Notes under the pieces: model-generated
Seen by the model: only the letters and a program-made list of their open reading frames with translations
What the model was told of the DNA's origin: nothing
The model's database searches: none
Position numbers and translations under genes: made by a program
Part shown: positions 43,555 through 52,317 of the stretch, in pieces
How the letters are laid out: every line of letters starts with the position of its first letter
How positions within the stretch are numbered: position 1 is the stretch's first letter
From: Isoptericola luteus
GTDB taxonomy: Bacteria > Actinomycetota > Actinomycetes > Actinomycetales > Cellulomonadaceae
Direction: 5' to 3'
NCBI RefSeq assembly: GCF_020297055.1
Contig: NZ_JAIXCQ010000002.1
Location: 186,001-250,000 of the forward strand
Length of the DNA: 64,000 bases

Positions 43555-44547
43555 ATGGACGATGCCGACCCGTCGCCGGACGTCGAGACGTCCGGCCCAG
43601 AGCTCGCCACCTGGATCGACGGCGTGCCCGACCTGGTGCTGCGGCTGGACACCTGGCACACGCCGCCGGAGTTCCGGCCGGACCTGTCCGCCAGGTCGCT
43701 CCGCGTGCTCGAGGACGTGCTCGTCGCGAGCTACGCGCCCGGCACCCCGGGCTCCGCCGACCTGCTCCAGGGCGTCATGGCCTACCTCGGCGAGGCCCTC
43801 ATGGCCGTGGGCGGCGGGCGCTGGGGCCGACGCTCCGGCCGCCCCGTCGTGCTGCCCGACGACGCACTGGGACTCGGCCCGATCGACCCGCTCGACCTGG
43901 TGAAGGACGTCGGCCAGGGCGCCACCGACGTGTTCGAGGGCGCAGCCCGCCGGGTGGGGGCCGCGGTCGCCGCCCGCCGAGCGGCAGCACCCGCCTGGCG
44001 TCCGACCAAGCGGGTCACTCCGGGACTGGACCCCGGCCAGGGCGGCCCCCGACATCCCTGGCTCTCGGCATGGCTGGCCGAGCGCACCGAGCGGTTCGAG
44101 GCATGGGCCGCCTCCCTGACGGGGGACGACGCGGCGCCGTCGCCGTGGGACTTCTCCCCCGGCTCGCTGAGCGCGCTCGGGCGCGAGGTCGTCGCCCGGT
44201 ACCGCGACGTGGACACCTTTGCCGCCGACGAGCCCGGCGACGTCGTCCAGGGGTGCGTCTGGTACGCCGGCGAGGTGGCCGTGCGGCACCGCGCCGGCGC
44301 CTGGGCGTACCGGGAACCCGCCGAAGGCCTGCCCGCCCACGACGTGGAGCGCAACATCTACCTCGGCCGACCGTTCGTGCGGCAGCCGAGCGTGCGCGAC
44401 GGCGTCGGCGACGTGCCCTACTACGCCCTGCTCCTGGCGGTGTCCCAGCAGGACCCCGCCGTGCTGCGCGAGCACTTCGACTGGTACCGGAACCCCGAGG
44501 ACGACGCTCCCGACGTCGTCTACCAGGAGGAGGACGACGCCCGGTAG
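43555..44547 (+). CDS. Uncharacterised protein with internal duplication
   Basis: 330 residues, no signal peptide. Two copies of a roughly 60-residue unit are visible: SLRVLEDVLV...MAYLGEALMAVGGGRWG (about 46-91) and SLSALGREVV...WYAGEVAVRHRAGAWAYR (about 204-262). Each ends in a Y-x-GE...G-x-W block. The C-terminus is very acidic. It is divergent from the surface protein and converges to within three bases of a LacI gene. Could be an immunity-like or enzyme-associated protein; no family is claimed. Confidence 0.6.
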   Translation: MDDADPSPDVETSGPELATWIDGVPDLVLRLDTWHTPPEFRPDLSARSLRVLEDVLVASYAPGTPGSADLLQGVMAYLGEALMAVGGGRWGRRSGRPVVLPDDALGLGPIDPLDLVKDVGQGATDVFEGAARRVGAAVAARRAAAPAWRPTKRVTPGLDPGQGGPRHPWLSAWLAERTERFEAWAASLTGDDAAPSPWDFSPGSLSALGREVVARYRDVDTFAADEPGDVVQGCVWYAGEVAVRHRAGAWAYREPAEGLPAHDVERNIYLGRPFVRQPSVRDGVGDVPYYALLLAVSQQDPAVLREHFDWYRNPEDDAPDVVYQEEDDAR

Positions 44548-44550
44548 GCC

Positions 44551-45612
44551 CTACCTCACCGGCGGTGCCCCGGTGCTGGAGCGCACCACCAGCTCGGGGG
44601 CGATCCGTTCCGTGGGCACCGCCTCGCCCGCGAGCGCAGCCACCACCATCGCGACGCACCGCTGGCCCAGCACCTCGAACGGCTGCCGCACGGTGGTCAG
44701 CGGCGGCACGAAGTAGGCCGACCCGGCGACGTCGTCGAACCCCGCCACCGAGACGTCGTCGGGCACCGACAGCCCCCGCTCCCAGAACGCCCGCAGCATG
44801 CCGAGAGCCAGCTGGTCGTTGCCCGCGAGGACCGCCGTCGGGCCCTCCCCCGCCGCGATCGCCTCGGCCAGGTCGCGGCCCACCGCATACCCGTCGTCCG
44901 CCGCCCACGAGCACGTCCGGGGGCGCGTCGGCACGACGCCGCGCGCCTCCAGGGCCTCACGCCAGCCGGCGGCGCGGGCACGCGCGTCGAACCAGTCCTG
45001 CGGTCCGGCGACGTGCAGCACGTCCTCGTGCCCCAGGTCGAGCAGATGCTCGGTCGCGGCACGCGCTCCGGCGCGCTGGTCGACGGCGAGCGACAGCGTC
45101 GTCGGGCCGGCCGGCGTCGTGCCTGCCGCCGCGGGCACGTGCTCGAGCGCGGCGACGACGAGCACCGGCACCGGGGCCCGGAAGGTCTCGACCGCGGCCG
45201 CCACGTCGTCCTGCGGCGCGATGACGACGATCGCCTCGACGTCCTGCGCCATGAAGTGCTCCAGCACCTCGTGCATGGCCTCCGCGTCGTAGCGGTGCAG
45301 CGTCGCGACCGAGACGAAGTAGCCCTGGTCGCGCGCCGCGCCCTCGATCGCGATGAGCGTGCTCGTGGGCCCGAACAGCGCAGACCCCGTCGCGACGACG
45401 CCGAGGGTCGTGGAGCGCGACGTCGCGAGAGCGCGGGCGGCGCTGTTGCGGCGGTACCCGAGGCTCGTGATCGCCGCCAGCACCCGCTCCCGCGTCTCGC
45501 CACGCACGCTCGGGTGCTCGTTGAGGACCCGCGAGACCGTCTGGTGCGACACCCCCGCGACGGCGGCGACGTCCGACATCGACGGGCGCCGCCCCGAACG
45601 AGGTTCGGACAC
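44551..45612 (-). CDS. LacI-family regulator
   Basis: 353 residues from GTG. HTH and hinge: SMSDVAAVAGVSHQTVSRVLNE. Sensor domain includes GPTTLSLAVDQRAGARAATEHL and VAGFDDVAGSAYFVPPLTTVRQPF, close to the LacI at 35644-36663. The start lies one base after the GNAT stop. No sugar gene is adjacent, so its target is unknown; it may share the araB or importer operators. Confidence 0.85.
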   Translation of the reverse strand: MSEPRSGRRPSMSDVAAVAGVSHQTVSRVLNEHPSVRGETRERVLAAITSLGYRRNSAARALATSRSTTLGVVATGSALFGPTSTLIAIEGAARDQGYFVSVATLHRYDAEAMHEVLEHFMAQDVEAIVVIAPQDDVAAAVETFRAPVPVLVVAALEHVPAAAGTTPAGPTTLSLAVDQRAGARAATEHLLDLGHEDVLHVAGPQDWFDARARAAGWREALEARGVVPTRPRTCSWAADDGYAVGRDLAEAIAAGEGPTAVLAGNDQLALGMLRAFWERGLSVPDDVSVAGFDDVAGSAYFVPPLTTVRQPFEVLGQRCVAMVVAALAGEAVPTERIAPELVVRSSTGAPPVR

Positions 45613-45613
45613 G

Positions 45614-46189
45614 TCAGCCCTGCAGCTCGGCGTCGTCGGACCCCGACGCCTCGTTGCGCGCGTCGACCTCGCCGAGCACACGACGCAGGTACGTGAGCGT
45701 GAGCTTGCCCGCCGCCTGCTCGTACTGCTCCTGATAACCGTGCTTGGAGTACATGGCGAGGTTCTTCTTCGAGTCCTTGCCGGTGAACGCCCACACCTCG
45801 GTGACCTGCTCGGGCAGGTAGTTGAGGATCGCGAACATCAACGACGTGCCGAGGCCCTTGCCCTGCTGGTCCGGCGCCACCGCGAGCCGGCCGATCGTGG
45901 CCTTCGGGCCCTCGATCTCCAGGCGCAGCGACCCGACGAGCCGGTGCCCCTCCCACGCGCCGACCGTCACCACGTCGTCGCGCGCCATGTCCTCGCGCAG
46001 CTCGTGCAGCGTCTGCGTCAGCGGCGGAATGTGCGGGTCGTCGTACAGCTGCGCCTCGCTCACGAACGCCGCCCGGCGCAGCGTGAGCAGCTCGCCCGCG
46101 TGCGCGTCGTCGACCAGCTCGATCCGCAGCGTGTCGGTGCCCTTCTCGTGCTGGTCGTCGGGGGCGTCGGTGCCTGGTGCCTCGCTCAT
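45614..46189 (-). CDS. GNAT-family N-acetyltransferase
   Basis: 191 residues from ATG, with acidic, poorly conserved first 20. Acetyl-CoA-binding motif A reads RLAVAPDQQGKGLGTSLMFA and is well formed; strands before it (VVTVGAWEGHRLVGSLRLEI) fit the fold. Immediately upstream of a LacI gene, one base between stop and start, so likely co-transcribed. Acceptor substrate is unknown. Confidence 0.82.
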   Translation of the reverse strand: MSEAPGTDAPDDQHEKGTDTLRIELVDDAHAGELLTLRRAAFVSEAQLYDDPHIPPLTQTLHELREDMARDDVVTVGAWEGHRLVGSLRLEIEGPKATIGRLAVAPDQQGKGLGTSLMFAILNYLPEQVTEVWAFTGKDSKKNLAMYSKHGYQEQYEQAAGKLTLTYLRRVLGEVDARNEASGSDDAELQG

Positions 46190-46292
46190 GGGGACATCGT
46201 TGCAGACGGCGCGCGGATGCGCCGACCCCATCTCCAGATGCTGCGTCGCTTGGCGGCTGCGACTGACCCTCCAGGTCAAGAACTGAACCTCA

Positions 46293-46720
46293 TCATGCCT
46301 CGGGGCGTTTCACACGGGCACGTCGTGATCGGACAACATCACGCATTCCCGCACTACCTTGCACCCCTTTCGGAACAAGCCAACCCGGCTTCGCAAACTC
46401 ATATTCAAGCCAACCCCAAAGTCCGATTATCGCCCACGTCGTCAGCATAAACAGGAGCAACTCGGCTTGAATATCTCGGACCCTTTGACCAAGGGCGGAC
46501 CACACGAAAAGGGTAACACCAAGGCTGATCATGAAGAAACAACTCTGGGGCGAGGCTCTGATCTGAGATCTTGCACGGTCCAGATCGCCGCCAGTACGAG
46601 ATCTCGCATACCGCAACACCGCACCCTCGTCATAGGTCGCGCGAAGTATGGCGTACACGCACCAAACGAAGTAGGCGACGCATACGATCCCGACCGCGCC
46701 AAAAATGAGCCTGCTGACGG
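46293..46720 (-). pseudogene. Membrane protein (immunity-like), 5' end cut off by IS30
   Basis: About 142 residues remain, with four hydrophobic segments (LIFGAVGIVCVAYFVWCVYAI, then SCFFMISLGVTLFVWSAL, LLLFMLTTWAIIGLWGWL). The start codon has been replaced by the end of IS30 at 46721. A short stretch, FAKPGWLVPKGVQGSAG, resembles FNRPRFVVPPHMRSDAG in the membrane protein at 56126-56620, suggesting a relic immunity gene for a membrane-active Rhs toxin. Base composition is lower in GC than the flanks. Confidence 0.6.
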
Positions 46721-47648
46721 CGGTGTCAATTGGTCGTAGCAACGGCCTCGTCGAGGAGTAGCCGTTCGAACGCTTCGCGTGGGGTGAGGAAGCCGAGGCT
46801 TGCGCGGGGTCGTTCGTTGAGTTCTTCGGCGATCGCGTCGAGGTAGGGCTGGTGGTCGGTGATCTCGGTGCCCTTGGGCAGGTACTCACGGATCAGCCCG
46901 TTCGTGTTCTCGTTGGAGGGCCGCTGCCACGGTGAACGGGGGTCGGCGAAGTAGACCGGCATGCTCGTGGCCACGGTGAGGGCGGCGTGGCGGGCCATCT
47001 CGGTGCCCTGGTCCCAGGTCAAGGACTTGCGCACCAGGGCGGGTAGCTCGTTGAACTCCTCGATCAGCACGTCCGCGAGCCCGTCGGAGTTCTTGACCTG
47101 CGGCAGGGCCTTGATCGTCACGAACCGGGTAGTGCGTTCGACCAGGGTCGCCGCGGCGCTCTTGCCGCCCTTGCCGATGATCAGGTCGCCCTCCCAGTGC
47201 CCGGGCACCCTGCGCCCGGCCGCCTGCGGGTCGCGGTCGTCGATCGAGATCATCGCGACGATCCGCGCGCTGCGTTCACCAGCCGCCTTGCGGGGCCGGC
47301 GAAGGGTGCGCTTGGAACGCAGCATGATCCCCGCGGCGGCGAGCTCACCCTTGGGCAGGGCGTACACGTACTGGTAGATCGCCTCGTGGCTGACCGTGCG
47401 GCCCCGGGCGTCGGGCGAGTGCTTCATCGTCGCAACGCTCGCGTCCGTGGCCTCCCGGCGCAACCGTCCCGCGATCTGGCGCGGCGTGCGCGAGCGTCTC
47501 AGGTCCGCACGCACCCGCGCCGCCAGCACCGGATCGGCTCCGACCTTGCGCACCTTGGGCCGCATGCGGGACCGCTCGGCACGCGCATCCGCGGTGACCG
47601 GCTTGTACGTCCCGTCCGAGAGCCGGTGCCGTCTCAGCTCACGCGAGA
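46721..47648 (-). pseudogene. IS30-family transposase, N-terminus lost
   Basis: The frame ends at 46726, inside the terminal repeat CGGTGTCAATTGGTC. Catalytic Asp residues are in GHWEGDLIIGK and TWDQGTEM, and Glu in NENTNGLIREYLPKG, so the DDE core is whole. The N-terminal helix-turn-helix is missing: the frame is cut at 47648, where IS3 begins, just before SRELRRHR. No matching N-terminal part is seen beyond the IS3 copy, so a deletion followed or accompanied insertion. Confidence 0.82.
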
Positions 47649-47675
47649 TGAACCGCCCCAGGTTCTGTGCCGCTC

Positions 47676-48408
47676 CTATGCGGGTTGAACCTGCTGGTTG
47701 AGAGCAGCGTAGTGGGCGTCCTCGTACTCGACGGGGGTGGTCATCCCGAGCGAGCCGTGCAGGCGCCGGTTGTTGTACCAGTCGACCCAGCCGGCGGTCG
47801 CGAACTCGACGTCGCCGATGGTGCGGTAGGCGCCATCGTGGAACACGGTGGTACGGATGCACTCGGCCTTGTACAGGCCGTTGATCGATCTTCTGGGCGA
47901 ACACGTCGACGATGAACGCGACGTAGACCCACCCGGCCCAGGTCCGCACGTAGGTGAAGTCGGTCACCCAGGCGACGTTCGGTGCGGGCGCGGTGAAGTC
48001 ACGATTGAGCAGGTCACCGGCCCGGATACCGTCCTTCGCGGGGATCGTCGTGCGTAGCTTCTTGTCCCTGCGCACCCCCGACAGCCCCAGCGTCCGCATG
48101 GCCCGGTCGACCGCACCCCAGGACGCGTCGGGCAGGTGGTGGCGGCGCACGTACGCCGTCATCTTCCGGCGCCCGTACAACCCCTCCGGGGTCAGCTTGC
48201 GGCGCCCGTGCGGCCCGGTCGTCCACGCGATGTCCCGGACCGTGTCCGTCACCACCGCGTCGCTGAGGGTGCGCGCGGCCAGCGGCCGAGACGGCTGCCG
48301 CCAGGACCGGTAGGTGCGTGCCGCGACCGTGACGCCCTGCTCACGCAGCACGGCCAGGATCGACTCGACGGCATACCCCTTCGAGCGCATCTGATCGATG
48401 AAGCCCAC
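47676..48408 (-). pseudogene. IS3-family transposase OrfB, internal deletion
   Basis: Begins at GTG directly after the orfA stop. The N-terminal half runs to WAGWVYVAFIVDVFAQKI and keeps the first catalytic Asp (WVTDFTYVRT). It then jumps, in another frame, to INGLYKAECIRTTVFHDGAY and the C-terminal end GWVDWYNNRRLHGSLG, stopping at 47676. About 80-100 codons including the second catalytic Asp are missing, with the junction near 47888-47896 at a short ATC microhomology. Not functional. Confidence 0.82.
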
Positions 48409-48410
48409 GA

Positions 48411-48722
48411 TCAGCGGTTGCGGGGGTCGAGTTCCCCCGCGAAGAAAATCGAGGCCGCCTTCAAGATCTCGTTGGCCTCACGCAGCCGCTTGTTCTCGGC
48501 CTTGAGCCGCTTGATCTCAGCGGACTCCTCGGTCGTGACACCGGGCCGGGAGCCGCCGTCGACCTGGGACTGGATCACCCAGCGACGCACCGACTCCTTC
48601 CCGACGCCGAGCTGCTTCGCGACCGCGGCCGACGCCGCGGTCAACGTCGGGTACTCCCCGAGGTGGTCGGTCACGAGACGCACAGCACGCGCCTTAATCT
48701 CCGGATCGATCTTCTTGGGCAC
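48411..48722 (-). CDS. IS3-family transposase OrfA
   Basis: 103 residues from GTG. HTH region KARAVRLVTDHLGEYPTLTAASAAVAKQLGVGKESVRRW and a C-terminal leucine-zipper-like coil EIKRLKAENKRLREANEILK are standard for OrfA. It probably represses or helps transposition in trans for intact copies, but its own partner OrfB is broken. Confidence 0.88.
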   Translation of the reverse strand: MPKKIDPEIKARAVRLVTDHLGEYPTLTAASAAVAKQLGVGKESVRRWVIQSQVDGGSRPGVTTEESAEIKRLKAENKRLREANEILKAASIFFAGELDPRNR

Positions 48723-48821
48723 GAGCCCATCCTTCCTGGTCGGTGACTCAGAAAGGAACGGCATCAAACCTGGGGCGGTTCACCCGGGGCGCAACACAGT
48801 CCCGACACCGTCCACCGCCCC

Positions 48822-49301
48822 TTACAAGCGCTCGTGCGCGAGTCGGCGGATGCGCTTCGTCGCGCCGATGCGTGACAGTTCGTCGAGCACCCAAACGATG
48901 TTGCTTTGCTCTGCGGCTCGCAGTTGTAGCCACTGGGACCATCCACCAAGTTCGCCCCGACGAGATTCCCCCAACGCCCCGTCTGCCAAGTCGTCCCACA
49001 CATGCAGTTCGGCAGCCCGTGTCCTAGCAAATTCCTGAAGGCGCCCGGGTGGTAGCAGATCCACCCACTGTCCACGCTCTCCATCTGAGATCGCCTCTAG
49101 CACACGCGTCACGACAGCCGACGCCAATGGCGCATTCACTTCGCCGCAGACCGCCACCTGAAGCAACCGATGCCGTTCAGGATCAGAAACGGATGCCTCA
49201 TACACGGCCCAGCGAACATGCTCGTCTTCCAGAGCCAGGCTCGGATCTACTCGGGCCAACACCGCGAGTTCCTGCACCGCCTCATTGAACGACTCAGCCA
49301 T
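48822..49301 (-). CDS. Candidate immunity protein for the Rhs tip upstream
   Basis: 159 residues, no signal peptide, no recognised family. The ATG shares its A with the stop of the Rhs module (TGATG), the arrangement expected of a toxin followed at once by its immunity gene. The sequence is rich in Ala, Arg and Glu with probable helices (ESFNEAVQELAVLARVDPSLAL). GC content is lower than in the metabolic genes. Function is inferred from position only. Confidence 0.6.
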   Translation of the reverse strand: MAESFNEAVQELAVLARVDPSLALEDEHVRWAVYEASVSDPERHRLLQVAVCGEVNAPLASAVVTRVLEAISDGERGQWVDLLPPGRLQEFARTRAAELHVWDDLADGALGESRRGELGGWSQWLQLRAAEQSNIVWVLDELSRIGATKRIRRLAHERL

Positions 49302-51513
49302 CAGCAGCCCGGATTCTGCTTGTACCAGCTCATGTAGCCACGAATCGAACTACGGATCGCCTTCAGGTTGCTATCAACAACCCGCTGCTGAGCCGAGTTC
49401 AACTCGATGTTCGGATCCAGCGGCTTCCCATTCTGACCGATCTGGATGCCATGCCCCTTGATCCCTGGCCCTTGAAGGTGCCCATGCGCCGGCGCGTGGT
49501 CGTTCGAGAAGATCTGGAACCGGTAGGCCCCATCCCGGAACACCTCACCAACCGGGCTGTCGTCGCCCGCGTTGTGAACAAGGATGGCGTCAGCGCTGAC
49601 GTGATACGTGTGCAGGTCTGCGATCGTGAGGTTGTAGGCCATCAAGTCGTACCGGCTGCCCCGGACGCTCGTCACGTTGAGCGTCGAACCGGACGCTGTC
49701 ACGACCACGTCACCGACCGCCAAGTCGATCGCGTCCACCCACGCGTCCTCGGAGACAACCCAGAACGGGTGCTCGTCGGTCGCGTCGACCTGCCCGCCTC
49801 CGAAGAACTCGATGTCGACCATCGTGTGGACCCCGCCGTGGCGGATCACGTCGATGACCTTGCGCGACCCTCGTTCCCCGGTCTCCGGGTCGGTCGCGAT
49901 GACTTCGTCCCCAAGCTCGACGTCCTCGATCGACTTGCGGGTTCCGTCGGCCATGAGCACGAGGGTTCCCGCGTCGAAACTGTTCGGTAGACGGCATGCA
50001 GCCCCAGCGCCTTCGATGACTTCGTCGGCGCTTCTGCCCGCGGCGTTTGCGGCTCGTGTGCCGTCGATCGCGGCGTCGGCGACTTCGAAGCCGGCTTTGC
50101 CGAGTCTTGCAAGCTTTCCTGCTGGGATGAAGCTTGCCAGGAGCCATGCGCAGGACTGCCATCTGCCGTCGACGAGGCATCCGATGGCGTCCTCGATGCC
50201 GAGCACACCTGCCAGGATGGGGTGGTCTTGTTCGAAGTCGCGGGCCCAGGTGACGATCTCTTCAATGACGCCCTCGTGTGAGTTCCCGACCACGGATGAC
50301 TGTGTCGACGAGGAGTTTGCAGTACTCGGTGAACCGCCATTTGATGCGCGACCGTCGCCCGAGTCCTTAGTCCTTACCGGCGGCTTGGGTCCGCCGCAAC
50401 CTGCCATGGCACCGGCGCAGGGGTCGCCGCCTTGGGGGCCGGACTTGGTCGGTGTGTAGCCCACATGTCCGGCACCGACAGGCCGCAGGCCGGTGGGGTC
50501 CGACAGGGTGACGGGGTTGTTGTTCGCGTACGCGTAGCCGTGCCATTGCTGGGGGTCGGCGAGGTCCATGATCGGGTCGACGCTGGTGAACCGGCCGATG
50601 GTGGGGTCGTAGTAGCGGGCGCCGATCGCGGTCAGGCCGGTGGTGTCGGTGGGCTTGTCGAGGAATCCGTGGTCTCCGGACCAGGCGGTGGGTGTGGTGC
50701 CGCGGGTGTTGCCGAACGGGTCTTGGTACCGGTGGGTGATGGTCGCGGTCACGTTCGTGATGGACAGGCCCGCGGTGCCGTGGTGGTCGTTGACCAGGGT
50801 TGAGACGTCGTCGAAGCCCGCTCCGGTGCGCACCGCGATGGTCTGCCCGGCCCACGTGTAGTACCGGGTGGCTTTTGTGGTCCCGGCCGCGGTCAGGGTG
50901 AGTTCCTGCCCGCCGGGCAGATGCACGGTGGTCGTGCCGTCTTGCTTGCGGATCAGGCGGTCGCCGTCGGCGGTGTAGACGAAGCTCGCGTCCGTGCTGG
51001 CGTCCGTCTCCCCGTCCCCGGTGACCTGGGCGAGCTCGCCCTCGGCGTCCCAGGTCAACGTCTGGGCCGCGGCGCCCGCTGGGGCGCGGGTGGTGGTGTT
51101 GCCCGACGCGTCATAGGCGTAGCTCGAGACCGCGGTGCCGTCAGTGCCGTTGGTGACCTGGGTGACGGCGTGTGGTTGCTCCTGGCCCGGGGCCGGGTAG
51201 GTGTACGAGGCCGTGCTGGTGCCCGAGGTGGTGTGTTCGGTGACGCTGGTGCGGTTGCCGACCGGGTCGTAGGTGTAGTCCATCCAGTACTGCGCCGGGC
51301 CGCCCAACCCGGGCACGGTCTTGGCGGTGGTGCAGGACGCGTCCTGGGGGGTCCAGGCCGATGTCAGCCTGCCCAGCCCGTCGTTCGTGAAGCACTGGGT
51401 GTCCCGTGCCGGCGCACCCGTAGCGGTCGGGTTGTTGTCGATCCGGGTGACGTTCCCCGCATCGTCATAGGTGTAGGACGCTGCCAGGTCCGTGCCGGTG
51501 TCCCGCGTCAAGT
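49301..51513 (-). pseudogene. Rhs C-terminal module with Hint domain and DUF4160-like toxin tip (5' truncated)
   Basis: About 735 residues in frame beginning inside the Rhs repeats (TYDDAGNVTRID), with no start or N-terminal region. The Rhs core ends at YDPTIGRFTSVDPIMDLADPQ and NNPVTLSDPTGL. A Hint (intein-like) domain follows, SFDAGTLVLMADGTRKSIEDV to LHTYHVSADAILVHN. The tip carries YRFQIFSNDHAPAHGHLQGPG, like DUF4160 proteins, and IQIGQNGKPLDPNIELNSAQ. The core matches the downstream-numbered Rhs gene almost base for base. It looks like a silent cassette; immunity gene follows with TGATG overlap. Confidence 0.75.
49560..51500. repeat. Copy 1 of 1.9-kb Rhs core/Hint direct repeat
   Basis: Matches 52560-54490 with long identical stretches, for example 50446-50884 against 53453-53891 (offset 3007). 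The copies differ mainly in the linker before the Hint domain and diverge completely in the toxin tip. Confidence 0.85.
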
Positions 51514-51518
51514 TGCCA

Positions 51519-51926
51519 TCACCGCCGAAGCACCTCGACGGGATCGAGCCCCAGCGCGTCAAGGTCGGCCTCGACCCGCGCGATGATTCGACGGCAGCAC
51601 TCGTCGATGTCGAGCCTGTCTGCTAGCACGGTTCGAGCGCCGGGGGCAAGCACAGAGCCAATTGACCACCGCGCAGGGACCTTCCAGATGGAGATCGCGC
51701 CCCGCTCCTCGTATGACATCGAGTCGAACTCAAAGTCGTCCCGCTCGGGATCCACCAGCCAGGCAAGCAAGCTGCGAGCAAGTTCGACCACTGGGAAACC
51801 TGGTTCGTCGAGGACATTCGCTCCGCCGTCCACGAGGCGAAGGTGCGCGTCGAGGGAGATGAGGTAGTCCGCTTGCGTGGTGCCCCGCAGTTCGTCGGTG
51901 CGCAGGCTGTCGTATATCAGTTCCAC
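51519..51926 (-). CDS. Candidate immunity protein (small cytoplasmic)
   Basis: 135 residues. MELIYDSLRTDELRGTTQAD begins a mixed alpha/beta protein with EPGFPVVELARSLLAWLVDPE and an acidic middle DDFEFDSMSYEERG. No family claimed. It lies between the silent Rhs cassette and the 75-residue immunity gene of the main Rhs gene, so it has no toxin of its own left beside it. Lower GC than the window average. Might protect against a toxin tip that was lost or is carried by other strains. Confidence 0.6.
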   Translation of the reverse strand: MELIYDSLRTDELRGTTQADYLISLDAHLRLVDGGANVLDEPGFPVVELARSLLAWLVDPERDDFEFDSMSYEERGAISIWKVPARWSIGSVLAPGARTVLADRLDIDECCRRIIARVEADLDALGLDPVEVLRR

Positions 51927-52030
51927 CTCGCTACCTCACGTTCACAGGGAAGGCATTGATGTGTTCTCACCAGGGCGGCGTCAAGGAGTCAAAGCAACAG
52001 GACATTCGAGAATGCTACTTTTGGACGATG

Positions 52031-52055
52031 CTGTTGCTATGACCAATTGACACCG
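52031..52055. mobile_element. Solitary IS30 terminal sequence
   Basis: GACCAATTGACACCG, preceded by GTTGCTAT, repeats the IS30 end found at 46721-46745 in the opposite orientation. No transposase is attached. It marks a former IS30 insertion or deletion end in the gap between two immunity genes (51927-52089). Confidence 0.6.
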
Positions 52056-52089
52056 TCCCAACCCAGTAGTCAAATTCAGAGACGAACCA

Positions 52090-52317
52090 CTAGGGCCTCA
52101 AGAACACAATGAAGAATTCGAGTTCGCCTATAAACTTGGAGTGATCAACCCAACTCGATAATAGATCGCGGATCTGATCGTTTACAGGCCACACTGCCCC
52201 GAAGAGCTGATCCGGGTGCCCCAGAATTGCGGCCAGCGCCTCCTCATCGAGTCCCGGGAGATCGACCTCAATTTCAAGGGTGCCGCTGGCTCGGCTGTAT
52301 CCCTCCAAGTGCCACAT
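52090..52317 (-). CDS. Candidate immunity protein for the colicin E3-like Rhs toxin
   Basis: 75 residues. The ATG shares its A with the Rhs TAA stop (TAATG), so translation is coupled. Sequence is acidic and aromatic (TLEIEVDLPGLDEEALAAIL, then WVDHSKFIGELEFFIVFL), about the size of colicin E3 immunity proteins (84 residues), though no clear motif is shared. An acidic partner would suit a basic rRNA nuclease. A GTG at 52329 is an alternative start. Function inferred from position. Confidence 0.62.
   Translation of the reverse strand: MWHLEGYSRASGTLEIEVDLPGLDEEALAAILGHPDQLFGAVWPVNDQIRDLLSSWVDHSKFIGELEFFIVFLRP

Larger units (their letters stand above)
47649..48782. mobile_element. IS3-family element, defective
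   Basis: Bounded by inverted repeats TGAACCGCCCCAGGTT at both ends (47649-47664, and its complement ending at 48782). It carries an intact orfA and a deleted orfB on the minus strand. No clear target duplication flanks it (AGA on the left, CCC on the right), which suggests a rearrangement at one side. It sits against the truncated IS30 gene. Confidence 0.85.

Noticed and set aside
46189-46205. GACATCGTTGCAG before the GNAT gene as a further arabinan operator
   Set aside because: Poor symmetry and no link of this gene to arabinan use; too weak to call.
46726-48408. One continuous 560-codon transposase gene
   Set aside because: The first part is IS3 OrfB and the last part IS30; the junction runs through the IS3 inverted repeat, so the open frame is accidental read-through.
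49301-51562. First Rhs module as a complete functional gene
   Set aside because: The frame opens within the Rhs repeats directly after the stop of the 135-residue gene; there is no ribosome site, signal or N-terminal delivery domain.
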